Counted from the stretch's first letter, positions 11,701 through 21,692 are shown. The stretch is DNA of 64,000 nucleotides from Hetaerina americana (GCA_022747635.1 JAKTNV010000011.1:15309975-15373974); one strand, 5' to 3'. The notes: generated from the sequence alone by a model not told the origin. Numbers and translations: made by a program.

Positions 11701-12145
11701 TGTCCTGCTGCTGCTGGTTTTCCCTTGCAAGGGTTTCGTGGGATGACGACCGCGGAAGCCTTGCCTCCCCCGCTGCCGGGCACGACACACGGCCGATTGG
11801 GCCGAGTCCCGTGGTTGCCAGGACTCAAAATATCTCTATTGTCCATCATATTTTTCTAGGGAATGATAATTGAGGTGGTTTCCCGTTGCCTTCCTCAATA
11901 GTGTTTTTAACGTGACACCATCACTTACTGGCCGCCCCACTGGGGTCAGACGCCATTGCAGCCGCCTCACTGAGGAACAGACGCTGCGTGGACTACCTTT
12001 CGTCTGGCTCCTAACCTTCGACCTATCTGGCATGGGTGACCCTACCAGGAGCAATAATTATTACTCCCGCCAGTACAGCTCTAGGGGTCATCGGAACGCA
12101 CAAGCCCTTCCACCACGTCAAGGTTGTAGTCCGGGGAGGGTTTAT
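8771..12145 (-). mobile_element. Near full-length RTE-clade LINE
   Basis: The element runs on the minus strand. A 5' leader of about 290 bases (12145-11850) is followed by one long frame (11849-8874) and a 3' untranslated region containing AACCGGTAGATTACC motifs (8870-8771). Other copies end in AAT-rich repeats; this one is followed by an A-run (TTTTTTTTT on the plus strand). The protein has an AP-endonuclease domain then a reverse transcriptase, the standard non-LTR order. The motif style ([41 protein letters not shown]) is that of RTE-group elements. It is the reference for at least 14 fragments elsewhere in the window. The exact 5' end is uncertain because I could not see a target-site duplication. 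Confidence 0.88.
8874..11849 (-). pseudogene. RTE LINE polyprotein: endonuclease plus reverse transcriptase, one nonsense codon
   Basis: The start is the ATG at 11849. The AP-endonuclease domain covers residues 60-300: GTWNVR at 63-68, the metal-binding glutamate in LGLCEVRW at 95, GDMNA at 198-202, YTWKMPGD then QLDYILV at 252-270, and SDHN at 291-294. The reverse transcriptase starts near residue 510 (AVGVDNIPVELL), with GFRKGRGTRDAI, FVDFEKAFDRVNW (motif A), VRQGCPLSP and FADDQALVCQ (catalytic FADD). A C-terminal extension, GAETWSLKQ...RRRLEAFEMWVWRRM, is typical of these elements. A TAG at 9822-9824 interrupts the frame after MSIL. The two sides are in the same frame, and copies at 1909 and 16126 have CAG there, so it is a point nonsense change and otherwise the frame is open. 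Confidence 0.9.
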
Positions 12146-12307
12146 TATAATATCATCGCTAAAACAATTAATTTATACTTGACTACCATATCTTGGCGGC
12201 AACTGAAAATAACGCAATAATCTTAATAAAAGCTCATTTCATTATTCGTTTTGGTCTGTTCCAAAACTTTTGGCGCCGTTTTATTTGCCCATCCTTGATT
12301 TCTTGGG

Positions 12308-12615
12308 ATCGAAATGGTGCGGGGGCTAACGTACTGGCTTCCAACCCTGAGGGCGCGGGTTCAAATCCCGGCGGTGTTGAATATTTTTCAGAGGTACTCT
12401 CGATCCCTACTTGAGGTGCTTTGTGGAGGGCACTTTGAGTGAGTACGCCGTCCGTCGGATGGGACGTTAAGCCGCGGACCCCTTGGCGCCTTTCGTAAAG
12501 AGTAGGCTAATGCCCACGCCGGGTTTCTCTCCACCCTTCATCCTTTCCTGTCCTTCCCCTATGGCGAAAATGACCTTAGCTGTCGGTCGCCTCCCCTCAA
12601 AACTACTACTACTGC
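12308..12615 (+). mobile_element. SINE-B copy, well preserved
   Basis: The head GAAATGGTGCGGGGGCTAAC leads to a perfect-looking B box, GGTTCAAATCCC, at about 12358-12369. The central block GGTGCTTTGTGGAGGGCACT and GTCGGATGGGACGTTAAGCC follows, then CCTTTCGTAAAGAGTAGGC. The 3' end reads GTCGGTCGCCTCCCCTCAAA and closes with ACTACTACTACTG. The (ACT)n end is shared with the other SINE-B copies, so it is probably the 3' tail. Confidence 0.85.
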
Positions 12616-13500
12616 TTGATTTATTTGGAAACACTCTAGAAAAAAAATTGAAGAACAACCTCCGTCAAATTTTATTCTTTAACGCTCTTGTTTTTAGTTT
12701 TAGAGCTTTGTTTTCATATTATTTCTAGAGAAGACTCGTATTTTTTAATTGTTAAAACAAATTGAATTTTCGCGTTGAGCTGTGGATAACCTGATTAAGG
12801 CTCTAGGTTTCATATCTGTTGCCCTGTTTTGAATTCATTGTGTAGGCGGGTATTTGCGCAGTGAAATCTCTCATACTTATCCCTGACCAACCAACCAATC
12901 AATAATATAAAAACGAAAAGCTCTGTTCAAAATGAAGGGGAGGACGCTAATATCTAACAGGCACCAAAGATCTTCATGTAGCAGTCATCTTTTTTTCCCC
13001 TTGCTGACACGCCCAACGCATCGATCATCTAGGAGTTCCCGCCGCTCCAACAGTTTCGGAAATTCGCTCTGGGAATGGTTTTGAAAAGCTTGATAATTGC
13101 ACAGATAAATACCCATGGAAAGAAATGAGTGACGCCAAAGCTGGAAACGATGTGACTAACCGATTAACTTGTCAGTCACTGCTGTGATAAATGCAACTTT
13201 TTTCCACGAAAAAAACGCTCCGAAACGTCATCGTGATGAGCCTTGTTATTAATCGACAAAGTTGTTCCCTTCAAGCATGCAAGCTCAGTTTATTTAATTG
13301 TCAGGTAAGCCAGGAAAATATATATTGCGCATTTTGATGCTATATAGAATAAGGTCACATTTATTTTATTTACGAGAGTTATTTTTTAAGGTAGGTCCGT
13401 TCAGACATTAAAAAAATATATTCGTTAGGAAAATTTTACAATGACGGTTTGGTTTCATTTAGACTACTTAAGCTTGTACATGATTGACGTTTACTGATAG
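12616..13500. other. Unassigned DNA
   Basis: No recognisable gene or repeat is seen in this stretch. Confidence 0.45.
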
Positions 13501-14345
13501 GCACTTTTCGTAACGCTGCGTCGGCTACCATAATCCCTCAGTTTATGCATATATATTTGTCGCCTGAGAACTACCAGTTCGACGACAAGGTACCCAATGA
13601 CAAGGTATCCAACAGCAAGGTACCCAACGACGAGGTACCCGACGACAAGGTATCCAGGCTGCCGTTGGTTCAACGGCAGTCTTGGGTACCTTGTCGTCTT
13701 TAAACCGTTGTTTACCAAGGCACTGTTTCAAGTGCAAGAAGAGGAAAAAGTCGCCAGGTGCGAGTTCAAGTCCCCTCCGTTTTGTCGAGCAGACGCTCGT
13801 CCACTCGATATTTTTTTGCTCATTGTGTTGGTCTGTGAGCATTTTCGGTACCCATTTTGCGCACAATTTGTATTAACCTCACCTTTTCTGTAGCTATTGT
13901 GTGTCTAACAAGAGGACATTTACCAGCTGGAGTATTAATCGTCGTTCAGATTACAGTTCTTGGATCATTTGTTGAAATTATTCATCATGCACTTTTGTGG
14001 GGCAATTTTTGAAGTCTCGACACCATTGTCTAACTTTTCCTTCACTCATTTTTGTAGGTAAATACACTACCGTAGGCACGATTACCGGTGAATATTGACG
14101 GCTGATGATCCTTTTGCATACAATAATTGAATCAAAGCACTCACCTCACAGCTGACAGGAGCAACTATTTCCGCGTACATTGATTGTTATTTGCACCCAT
14201 CGACGGATAAACGACTAAAGAATCAATCGACAAACAATAACTTCAGTGGTTTCGGAAACAAAAAGTAGATGGTGCTGCATGAGTACAATTTTGTTCTGAC
14301 CCGCCGATATTTAAATATAATAAAATGACCTTTATTTCTCTAATA
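13500..14345 (-). mobile_element. Internally deleted mariner element
   Basis: Read on the minus strand, MSEGKVRQWCRDFKN near 14050 matches the HTH start of a mariner transposase. After stops it continues at about 13870 as LCAKWVPKMLTDQHNEQK, the linker between DNA-binding and catalytic domains. It then jumps to LAPGDFFLFLHLKQCLGKQR, the block holding the third catalytic aspartate. The whole region with the first two catalytic aspartates is deleted. The outer edge at 14265-14345 (GATGGTGCTGCATGAGTAC, then GACCCGCCGATATTTAAATA) is shared with 32590-32720 and probably belongs to the terminal region. The other end is replaced by the minisatellite at 13581-13655. Confidence 0.7.
13581..13698. repeat. 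15-bp minisatellite plus inverted arm derived from mariner coding sequence
   Basis: Five 15-bp units run from 13581 to 13655, with consensus GACGACAAGGTACCC. A fold-back follows: 13641-13668 pairs with 13671-13698, with a few mismatches. The unit equals the reverse complement of the neighbouring mariner codons (…DDKVP…), so it seems to have arisen from an inverted duplication of transposase sequence that then expanded in tandem. It is translated as GYLVV or CRRVP repeats only by accident. Confidence 0.8.
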
Positions 14346-14429
14346 TTTATGGCTAACAGAAGCTTAAATATCCGAAAATCTGACTGAGTATTTGCATTAT
14401 TTTGGGTTTTAATAAAATGTGTTAGCTTT

Positions 14430-14895
14430 GCGTAGAATCAGGGCCTAGCCAGTCAGCCAAGGGGACACCATCATCGCTGAGCGCGTTAGAAAATCAGTAT
14501 GGTAAGTATGAAATGAGGGTCAATACAAGAAAGGCAAAAGTTGTGAGGTTTCCAAGAAAGAGAAAAGCTATTTAAGCATTAAAATATTGGAGCAAACCGG
14601 AGATTTGCCGGAGAGGTTTTGCCGATCTTAGGCGTGTTTTCTACGAAGGTGATCAAAATAATAGGGAAATCAGTAGAATTGCTTTTGAAAAGAGGAGTTC
14701 AAAATAAGGATAGAATTGATGACAGTGTCGTTGATTAAGGATGTAAATAAAATATTTGTGGAAACATTGATAAGAAAAGTGGTTTTGTATGGAGCGGGAA
14801 CCTGGTCGTTGAAGCAAGGCGATAGGCTTGGTTTGGTGGCTCTTGAGTTGAGTTGTGGATGTGGAATGTGTAAATTTCATTAAGTGTACACCTGA
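14430..14895 (+). mobile_element. Decayed RTE LINE remnant
   Basis: GTCAGCCAAGGGGACACCAT, AAAAATCAGTATGG..., GGTTTCCAAGAAAGAGAAAA, GATGACAGTGTCGTTGATTA and TTGTATGGAGCGGGAACCTG align in order with the RT/C-terminal half of the RTE LINE. The frame is destroyed and about 100 bases near 14590-14680 do not align. The 3' end is missing. Confidence 0.65.
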
Positions 14896-16024
14896 AATCA
14901 TTTCTTTAATAGCTCTACGTTGTCGTTTATCGAAACGTCGATTTTACTATTCCACGCGTTCATCCCAATCAGTCGTTTAGTCACCAGATCTTAGTCATTC
15001 GCTCCTTCGCTCGACTTTGGAGAAAGAGCGTTGAGAGACTCGTCACCTGGTTTTCCCTTTAAACCTTCCAGGCAGTCGAGGAAGTCTCTTTTCCCAGAAG
15101 GACAAGGTGAAAAAACAAATGAGGAAGGTTCAGGACACCTCCCATTACGAATTAAATTGGTTACCGGGGAAGGTGAAAGACGCGTTCATTTGTTATCTCC
15201 TTCTCTCGAGAGTGGAAGATTAGGGCTAGTTTTGTGTGTTTGGCGCATTAACCCGAACGCGGCGCTGGTTCGCGCCGTCTCTGTCCGCAGGTGCGGATTA
15301 GCGTTCCATTAAGAGGGGGATTTTCATCGGCAAAAGGAGAAGGGATGGAAACCATTTAATTCGGAAGGGAAGGCGGGAGAATGGAATGGGGGTGGCAAGG
15401 GGAGAGAACAGACGTAGTAGATAGGAGTGCGATAGTCAAGCGCCTCTTCCGCCTGTACGCAAAGAGGAAGGAATAAGGTAATGGAGTGTCCTCTTCCCCA
15501 CCCCCATCTCCAGTTCCCATCCCTCCCTGACACTCTATAGTTTTGCATCTAATGAAGAGAAACGTCGCCGCACAGGGATTATGGGAAAAGTTTGAGTAGG
15601 GTCAGGGATTTTCCTTTAATATCGATTTCCTCCCGTTGGCTGGCGCGATCTTCCGAAGAGATTGCACTAACGGTATTCAAATTCATCCCTTCCCTAACGC
15701 TTTTCGCTGCCTCCTACTTTTAAGGTTATATTTCGTAAATATGTGGGTACGGATGGTTTTCTCTTATCTCCTCGCTAATGAGCAACCTTCACCCAGTTCC
15801 GTAGTTAACCGTCTGCACTTGTCCTGCGCATGCGTCGTCTTGTGTCCATTAAAACCAAAGGACGCTTCGACTGTGATGGGGAGTGATTTAAATTGCTAAC
15901 CTGGTTTACCTAAATTAATATCAATTTATTTATTTATTTGTGCGTTAGTATGTCTGTGTGCGTATTTATATTTATTTATCGATAAATATATATGTATGTT
16001 TATATTTGTATGTATGTGTGTGTG

Positions 16025-16027
<3 letters not shown>
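14896..16027. other. Unassigned DNA with C/T-rich and G/A-rich patches
   Basis: No gene is recognised. Strand-biased stretches at 15320-15410 (purine-rich) and 15480-15540 (pyrimidine-rich) give spurious open frames. The region just before 16028 is T- and GTAT-rich and grades into the (TA)n tract. Confidence 0.45.

Positions 16028-16093
<66 letters not shown>
16028..16093. repeat. (TA)n microsatellite
   Basis: An uninterrupted TA tract of about 65 bases directly precedes the RTE fragment that begins at about 16108. Confidence 0.95.
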
Positions 16094-16105
<12 letters not shown>

Positions 16106-16107
16106 AT

Positions 16108-16693
16108 GAAAAATTAATGAGCATATTGCAGAAAATTGGAGTAGATTGAAGGGACAGGAGGCTAATCCGTAACCTGTGCTTGCCTCAGACTCCTCAGGTG
16201 CGAGTGGGGAACGGGGCGTCCGGATGGGCAGTGTTAGGAAGAGGTGTAAGGCAGGGTTGCCAATTATCACCGTTGCTGTTTAACCTGTATGCCGAGGAAA
16301 TGATTAAAGATGCATGGGAAGAACTGGAGGTAGAAATGAAAGTGGGCGGGGAATTCGTAATATCAGTTAGGTTTGCTGGTGACCAAGCTTTAGTTTGTCA
16401 GTCAGCCAAGGGGTTGCAAGCATTGCTGAGTGAATTGGAAATTCAGTGCGACAGGTATGGGATGAAAATCAATATTAATAAAACAAAGGTTATGCGATTT
16501 TTTAGAAAGAAAATGGCGAAGCTAAACATTAAAATAGGAGGGCAAAAACTAGAGCAAGTAGAACAGTTTACGTATCTCGGTAGTGCTTTGGACCAACACG
16601 GTCAAAGTAGTAGGGACGTAAGGAGAAGAATTGCGTAAGGCAAAGAGGCTTTCACAAGGAGGAGGGAGTTGATGACAGGGACGTTGAGCAAGG

Positions 16694-16695
<2 letters not shown>
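16108..16695 (+). mobile_element. RTE LINE fragment bounded by (TA)n on both sides
   Basis: The fragment starts at GAAAAATTAATGAGCATATT and ends inside GACGTTGAGCAAGGATATTA, so both 5' and 3' parts are missing. It spans RT motif B and the catalytic region: [20 protein letters not shown], then FAGDQALVCQ, where the first catalytic aspartate of FADD is changed to glycine. A TAA at 16636 closes the frame. CAG at 16130 shows the ancestral codon of the nonsense site in the 8.8-kb copy. The ends lie directly in TA tracts at 16028-16093 and 16697-16739. Confidence 0.87.

Positions 16696-16696
<1 letters not shown>

Positions 16697-16739
<43 letters not shown>
16697..16739. repeat. (TA)n microsatellite
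   Basis: About 43 bases of TA replace the continuation of the RTE element, whose next bases elsewhere are AAGAAAAGACTCGT. Confidence 0.95.
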
Positions 16740-16740
<1 letters not shown>

Positions 16741-17635
16741 CCCTGAGCGACCCTTAATGGCCAAGCGCTATTTGCATCCGAGAATAAGTTGACCAGTCAT
16801 GCCTTCCAGCTAAACCACAGCGCTACGCCGCGCCGCTGCAAAGATAATTTACGTGTAGAGAACTCAAAACCACGATTTGTGACACGAAGTTGGGTCACGA
16901 GGGATTTCGGGTGGGTCGCTTAGGTTAAATAAAGGCAATAGCCAGTGGCATACATCCCCAACTGTCCCTGAAAGGTGGACCCAGAGAGAGCCCGGGGACA
17001 AATGAATGTGAAAAGCCTGACGGGTGTACGAAGCTAGGAAAACGTAATAATTATTGAACAATTAGGGGAAAATATAAACATACGCGAATTAAAAACGGTA
17101 CTTATAGAAGTAGGTGACTCAGGAGAATACAATTATGGGTTTTTATGATAAATAACTTAATTTTTTTACCCTTTGAATGTTTCGAATTCAAGGACAATCG
17201 AGGTATATTAAAATTAGGGAACGCATGAATAGTTTTTTCTTTGCTGTAAGAAAATGACAATAATTTTAAGTTCAGAATTTTTTATTTTCCCGCTTTGGTG
17301 AATTGGGAAAGTTAGGTCACTATTAGTTTTGATTCTAATCAATGTAATAAGGATTTTATTATTTTCGCAGTAATGAGAGAAGTTTTCGTCTCCAATATTT
17401 GGCGAAAAATGTCTAAGTGTGGGCACTTAATATCCTGAAACTTTTTTTATCTCTTACTTGAATATTAAATATATGAAATATGATGTGGGAAATATATGTG
17501 GGATGTATACGTAATGACGTGGGAAATAGCCCTAGTGTGACCACAACGACTTCGCGCTGGACGTCCTACGATCTGAATAGAGGGTTCAGGTTAATTAGCT
17601 GAATAAAAATTCAGATTAATAGGTACATCCTGACT
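16740..17635. other. Unassigned DNA, with a possible tRNA-like piece at 16770-16850
   Basis: The minus strand of 16770-16850 reads GCGTAGCGCTGTGGTTTAGC TGGAAGGC, which is loosely A-box-like. No convincing B box follows, so I do not call a SINE. The remainder shows nothing recognisable. Confidence 0.35.
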
Positions 17636-18035
17636 ACGAAAGAATTACATTTTAAAAAGCCAGAAACGAAAAAAAATATTATAAGACTTTGATATGGAGA
17701 ATTATTTTGTGCGGCACGGAAACATGATCCTGGAAGCAAGACGGTATGCGTAGTTATGAGGATTGTGAGATCGGGGTAATGGAGAAGGATGGGAAGGGTG
17801 AAATATCAGAAAGGAGAAAAAACAAAGAAGTGCTTTGCAAGGTGGGAGAGGAGAGAGAGTTATTTGGAGAAGTCCAAAAGAGGCAGGAAATGTGGATGCA
17901 GAGCATTTCAATTGCCAACGGGATGTTGAAGGCTGTGATATAGAGGGGAGAACGTTAGGCATACAAGGAAGAAATATGATAGGAATATTGAACGGTATAA
18001 AGGGAAGAATAAAGCACTTTTGAACGGAAAATATA
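17636..18035 (+). mobile_element. Decayed RTE LINE 3' remnant
   Basis: ACTTTGATATGGAGAATTAT, GTGCGGCACGGAAACATGAT, GAAGTGCTTTGCAAGGTGGG and GGGAGAACGTTAGGCATACA align in order with the C-terminal coding block of the RTE LINE. Frames at 17746-17943 and 17835-18023 are its two broken halves. The 3' untranslated region is not recognisable. Confidence 0.7.
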
Positions 18036-18224
18036 AGTACTATGAGAGTATCGCAACAAAAATAGTGAATTGAAATAAAATTAGACAGTGATAACTTTGT
18101 TGTATGAAAGTAATTAGCTGTTTACGAAGGTGGGAGAAGGAATGTGTATTAGAATATTCTAAGAAAAAACGGGATTCTCTTTAAAATAATGAGTGGAAGA
18201 ATATATGCAAGGTATGATAAAAAA

Positions 18225-18482
18225 AGAGGACTGATTTTATAACTCGTTTATTTCAACGGTTACAGCTTAATCGAACATGTCACTCTCAAAGTACATGCCT
18301 TGGCTGACGACACACGTTTTCCAACGTTTCTTCCAGTAGAATGAGAAGAGCGAAGGAGAATGGTTTACATTGAGTAGAAAGTAGGTAAAACAAACAGATA
18401 CTTTGTAGTCATGGTAATGAAAGAGAGTACGCATGTTTTTAGAAAAAAACTTCAATGAAGGCGGCAATATTTTGCACATTGC
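18225..18482 (-). mobile_element. Possible mariner C-terminal remnant
   Basis: The minus strand ends WKKRWKTCVVSQGMYFESDM, then FD and a stop at about 18267. The W..RW..CV..QG.YFE pattern is what mariner transposases have at their C-terminus. Upstream residues (FFSKNMRTLFHYHDYKVS) show no catalytic motif. No terminal inverted repeat was identified, so this is a likely but unproven fragment. Confidence 0.45.
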
Positions 18483-19545
18483 ACATTGAGCGAGAATGTA
18501 ATGTCGAGTTCTTTAATGAAGAGTGGAGAATGTTGGATACGTGAAGCGATGAAAATACATTACGCCTTGGAAGAAATTACGAGAGATGCAGAGGTTAAAT
18601 ATGGTTTACTTTACTATGTGTTTTTGAAGAATACGTATGTACACGTAGTGTCTAGTTAGGCGTTGCTTAAAAATGTAGCATTGCCTGAGTCCATCAAGTA
18701 TTATTAGCCTATACCTATTAGCTACACCTGTTAATACTGTTGAAGGATGTCGCAAACTTACTATATAACGATAAAAAATTCATCTGGAAAAAAGTGTAGG
18801 CGGCATGAGTCACGAATCTCTTCAAAATTGTTGAAGAAATGCTAAAATGCGGACAATTAGAAAAGGTTAACTGATTGGACGAATTCTGAGTGGCATTCGT
18901 TTTTTAAGGCTTTGAAATAGAGAACGAAAACCGGAGAAAATGACTACAGATGGCAGCAGAGGGATGAAGATAAAGTGATTACAAAATCAATCATTTTCAC
19001 AGTGCTTTGGAAGAGTAACGGCTTGGTAGAGGCCTGCTAAAAACCAGTGCAAGGAATTATAACGTACGAGGGTGAAAGTTATATGCTACCTTTGCTACAA
19101 AAATTTGATCTAACAATTTTCAAATTTCCTATCCTCTGTATTTGAACAAAATAACACATTTTGTATGATATATCTAAAATAGCAATTAGTTTAAGTGTTT
19201 TGGACTTTCCGGGTGGATTGGTTTGGGAGGGTATGAAATTTCAATCCTAAGGAGTCGTGAACCTATACAGTTCGTGAGCCACATTGCTTCGTGAGGCTCA
19301 ACGTGTCGTCAATTTAAAGCCGTCCAAGCATAAAGCGGGGCATCCGTCGCGGAAGCAGCAATGGGTCTGGTACCCTCACACGCGTGCCTGCTCGTGCGCA
19401 TACGGGATGTCGTGTCGTGTCGAGGCTCCGCCCGCGTTACTCCCCCTTCCTCGTCTCTTTCAGCGATGACTCCATCCAGAAAGGGTAAGGCCAGTGCGCC
19501 ACCGGCACGCAATTAGGCCGGTTCTGAGGATCCGCCTCACCTGCG
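18483..19545. other. Unassigned DNA
   Basis: Nothing recognisable; a short GC-richer patch at 19290-19530 gives two overlapping open frames without family signatures. Confidence 0.4.
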
Positions 19546-20150
19546 TATGAAGACAGAGAAGGAGTAGGTGGAGGGTGAGATAGAGTGGTGGAAGAGATAG
19601 GGATGAAAGTTGGGATGGGAAGAGGGAAAGTAGAAGGAAGAGAAGGGTGAGAGAAGAGGGGAAGTGGGTGGAGGAGTGGGTGGAGGAGTGGGTGGAGGAG
19701 TGGGTGGAGGAGTGGGTGGAGGAGTGGGTGGAGGAGTGGGTGGAGGAGTGGGTGGAGGAGTGGGTGGAGGAGTGGGAGTAGGAATGAGTGGAGAATTAGG
19801 TGGAGTAGTGGGTGGAGGATTCAGAGGAGTGGGTGGAGGAATGGGAGTAGCAGTGGGGCGAGGAGTGAGTGAAGGAGTGGGAGTAGTAGTGGGTGGGTAA
19901 GTGGGTGGAGGACAGAGAGGAGGAGTGGGGGTAGTAGTGAGTGGAGTGGAGAATGGAGGAGTGAGAGGAGGGGGAGTAGTAGTGGGTGGAGGTGAGAGTG
20001 GAGGAGAAAGTGGAGGAGAGAGTGGAGGAGTGGGTGGATGTGTGGGTGTAGAAGTGGGTGGGGAAGTAAGAGGAAGACTTGCTGGAGGAGTGAGATGAGG
20101 AGGGAGATGAGAAAAATGCAGAGAGAGAAGGATAGAGGTGGGTCGAAGAG
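19546..20150. repeat. Purine-strand minisatellite, 12-bp unit GTGGGTGGAGGA
   Basis: Nine perfect copies of the 12-bp unit occupy 19664-19771. Diverged copies (GTGGGAGTAGGA, GTGAGTGGAGAA, GAGAGTGGAGGA and similar) extend to about 20100. From about 19551 to 20150 the plus strand is almost free of C, with G runs every few bases. The 212-codon proline/threonine frame on the minus strand and the glycine/valine frames on the plus strand are translations of the repeat, not genes. Confidence 0.92.
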
Positions 20151-20970
20151 AGAGTTGGGGAAGGCATTCGTTCATTCTTTTTGGGAACGGATATAAAATA
20201 TCCTTTTTTTATTTCCAGAAACTCTCCGAATTCGTGACGCACCTATGCCTCAGGGTTGTGCCCTTCCCTCCATTGTTTTCCCTTTTCTCTCTTTATATAT
20301 CTCTCTCTCTCCCTCAAAGAAAGGGATCGCTGAATCCTTTCGGTCAGTTGCGTTTGGTGACTTATTTCGTGCGCCGGACTCCGTATGAATATGCACGCTC
20401 CCTTTTTAGTGGCCATACCTCATTCCTCGCCCTGAAAAGGATTCTCTGGCTTCTGTGGTTCCCTTAGAAAGGCACCAGGTGCATTATTAATTGCCTTTTG
20501 ATGCTGTTATTATTAAAATTTTTCCGACTCCTCCAAATAGATTTATTGCTCCCGGCGAACGTGTGGGATCCCAAATGAGAAACGACTGCGGTGAAAATTA
20601 AACCGAAATCCCGTTTATTTGGACGAATGCCTCGCCCACCATTAATGCAAAGAGTTTTATTTTAATTAAACGAATTAAAGTTTGTTGCTCGAAATACACC
20701 CCAGGTTCTAAAAGAATTTTCTTTATTTATGTGCCTGAGAACTTTTGGATTTTGACCGTTGGATTTCTAATTGTTTTACGAGTCGGTGAAATTCAATTTG
20801 ATCATTTTCACAACAGCAAATAGATGCTTATTATATAAAAATAAATTCCAATTCCAATAATTATACTTAAAAATGCCTACGCACTATTAATGGAGTTCTG
20901 TTTGTCGAATGGGCATTTTTGTACCCTTGTGGTACCTTCCGGATAGCATCCGTGGTGCCCTCCGAATAGC
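20151..20970. other. Unassigned DNA
   Basis: No domain or repeat family is recognised. A CT-rich patch lies at 20275-20325. Confidence 0.4.
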
Positions 20971-21092
20971 GATGGCCGTGCCGTCGAAACGTCAAAACTA
21001 CATATGTGAGCGTCCATTCTTTGTTTCTGTGTTTAAAAAATCTAAATCAATGTTTTTATATATTTTCGTGTCACCGAAGAGCGTTCTGTTTC

Positions 21093-21095
<3 letters not shown>
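20971..21095 (+). repeat. Penelope-associated terminal module, type 1
   Basis: It starts GATGGCCGTGCCGTCGAAAC and continues GTCAAAACTACATATGTGAG, a TTTCTTTGTGTTT-like stretch and GAAGAGCGTTCTGTTTCGAA, then runs straight into (TA)n at 21096. The same module is found at 25756-25878 (+), 25879-25962 (-) and 58167-58299 (+), always beside a Penelope-like element or a (TA)n tract. It contains a small GGC-CGT-GCC hairpin just before GTCGAAAC. Confidence 0.7.

Positions 21096-21155
<60 letters not shown>
21096..21155. repeat. (TA)n microsatellite
   Basis: A pure TA tract of about 60 bases separates two terminal modules. Confidence 0.95.
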
Positions 21156-21159
<4 letters not shown>

Positions 21160-21388
21160 AATACACAGTAACACACAATATAGAAACACAAAAAAGAACA
21201 ACACTCACACGTTATTTCTTGATATTTCGACGGAAACAATCCGTCTTCATCTGAAGATATAGAAGTAATAATCATTACTTCTATATCTTCAGTTGAAGAC
21301 GGATTGTTTCCGTCGAAATATCAAGAAATAACGTGTGAGTGTTCTTCTTTTTTTGTGTTTCTATATTGTGTGTTACTGTGTATTGTAC
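21154..21388. repeat. Palindrome of the Penelope-associated module, type 2
   Basis: The arms 21154-21270 and 21272-21388 are near-perfect inverted copies. Each contains ATATCTTCAG, GAAGACGGATTGTTTCCGTC and GAAATATCAAGAAATAACG, followed by GTGTGAGTGTTCTT and GTGTTTCTATATTGTGTG. The same module forms the centre of the larger palindrome at 60262-61082. GACGGA...TCCGTC makes a 6-bp hairpin flanked by GATGA and GAAA. Confidence 0.88.
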
Positions 21389-21419
21389 TATTCGGCACTT
21401 CCGTGTTACGTCTACGAAA

Positions 21420-21422
<3 letters not shown>

Positions 21423-21467
<45 letters not shown>
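21423..21467. repeat. (TA)n microsatellite
   Basis: A pure TA tract of about 45 bases abuts the left edge of the inverted duplication beginning at 21468. Confidence 0.95.
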
Positions 21468-21471
<4 letters not shown>

Positions 21472-21617
21472 TCAAACACGAAATCCCGCCAAACGGCGAA
21501 TAAATACTCATATATACAGAAACAGATATAAGGAAAAGGGATAGGAACACATATAAAGGACGAACACAATAGAGGTGGGGAAGGCGGAATCGAACGGATC
21601 ACAAGAGTAAAAATATT

Positions 21618-21692
21618 TCCTCAACCGGGACTCGAACACCGGATCTTTCCACTTGCCGGGCGGATGCTCTTAACCACTTGAGCTATCGAGGA
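21618..21692 (-). mobile_element. tRNA-like head of SINE-D (Ala-like, anticodon position GGC)
   Basis: This is the inverted twin of 23192-23266, with the same 75-nt sequence on the minus strand. It has the same tRNA cloverleaf potential and the same one-base insertion in the T arm. The body of the SINE continues toward lower coordinates to about 21511. Confidence 0.7.

Noticed and set aside
19664..19775. CRISPR-like array of regular repeats
   Set aside because: The units are contiguous with no unique spacers; it is a tandem minisatellite in a eukaryotic genome.
19537..20175. 212-codon proline/threonine-rich protein on the minus strand
   Set aside because: It is the 12-bp minisatellite read as TPPP repeats; there is no start context or non-repeat domain.
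21000..21602. Many overlapping frames rich in YIYIYI
   Set aside because: They are translations of (TA)n tracts and the palindrome arms; the same artefact occurs at every TA tract in the window.
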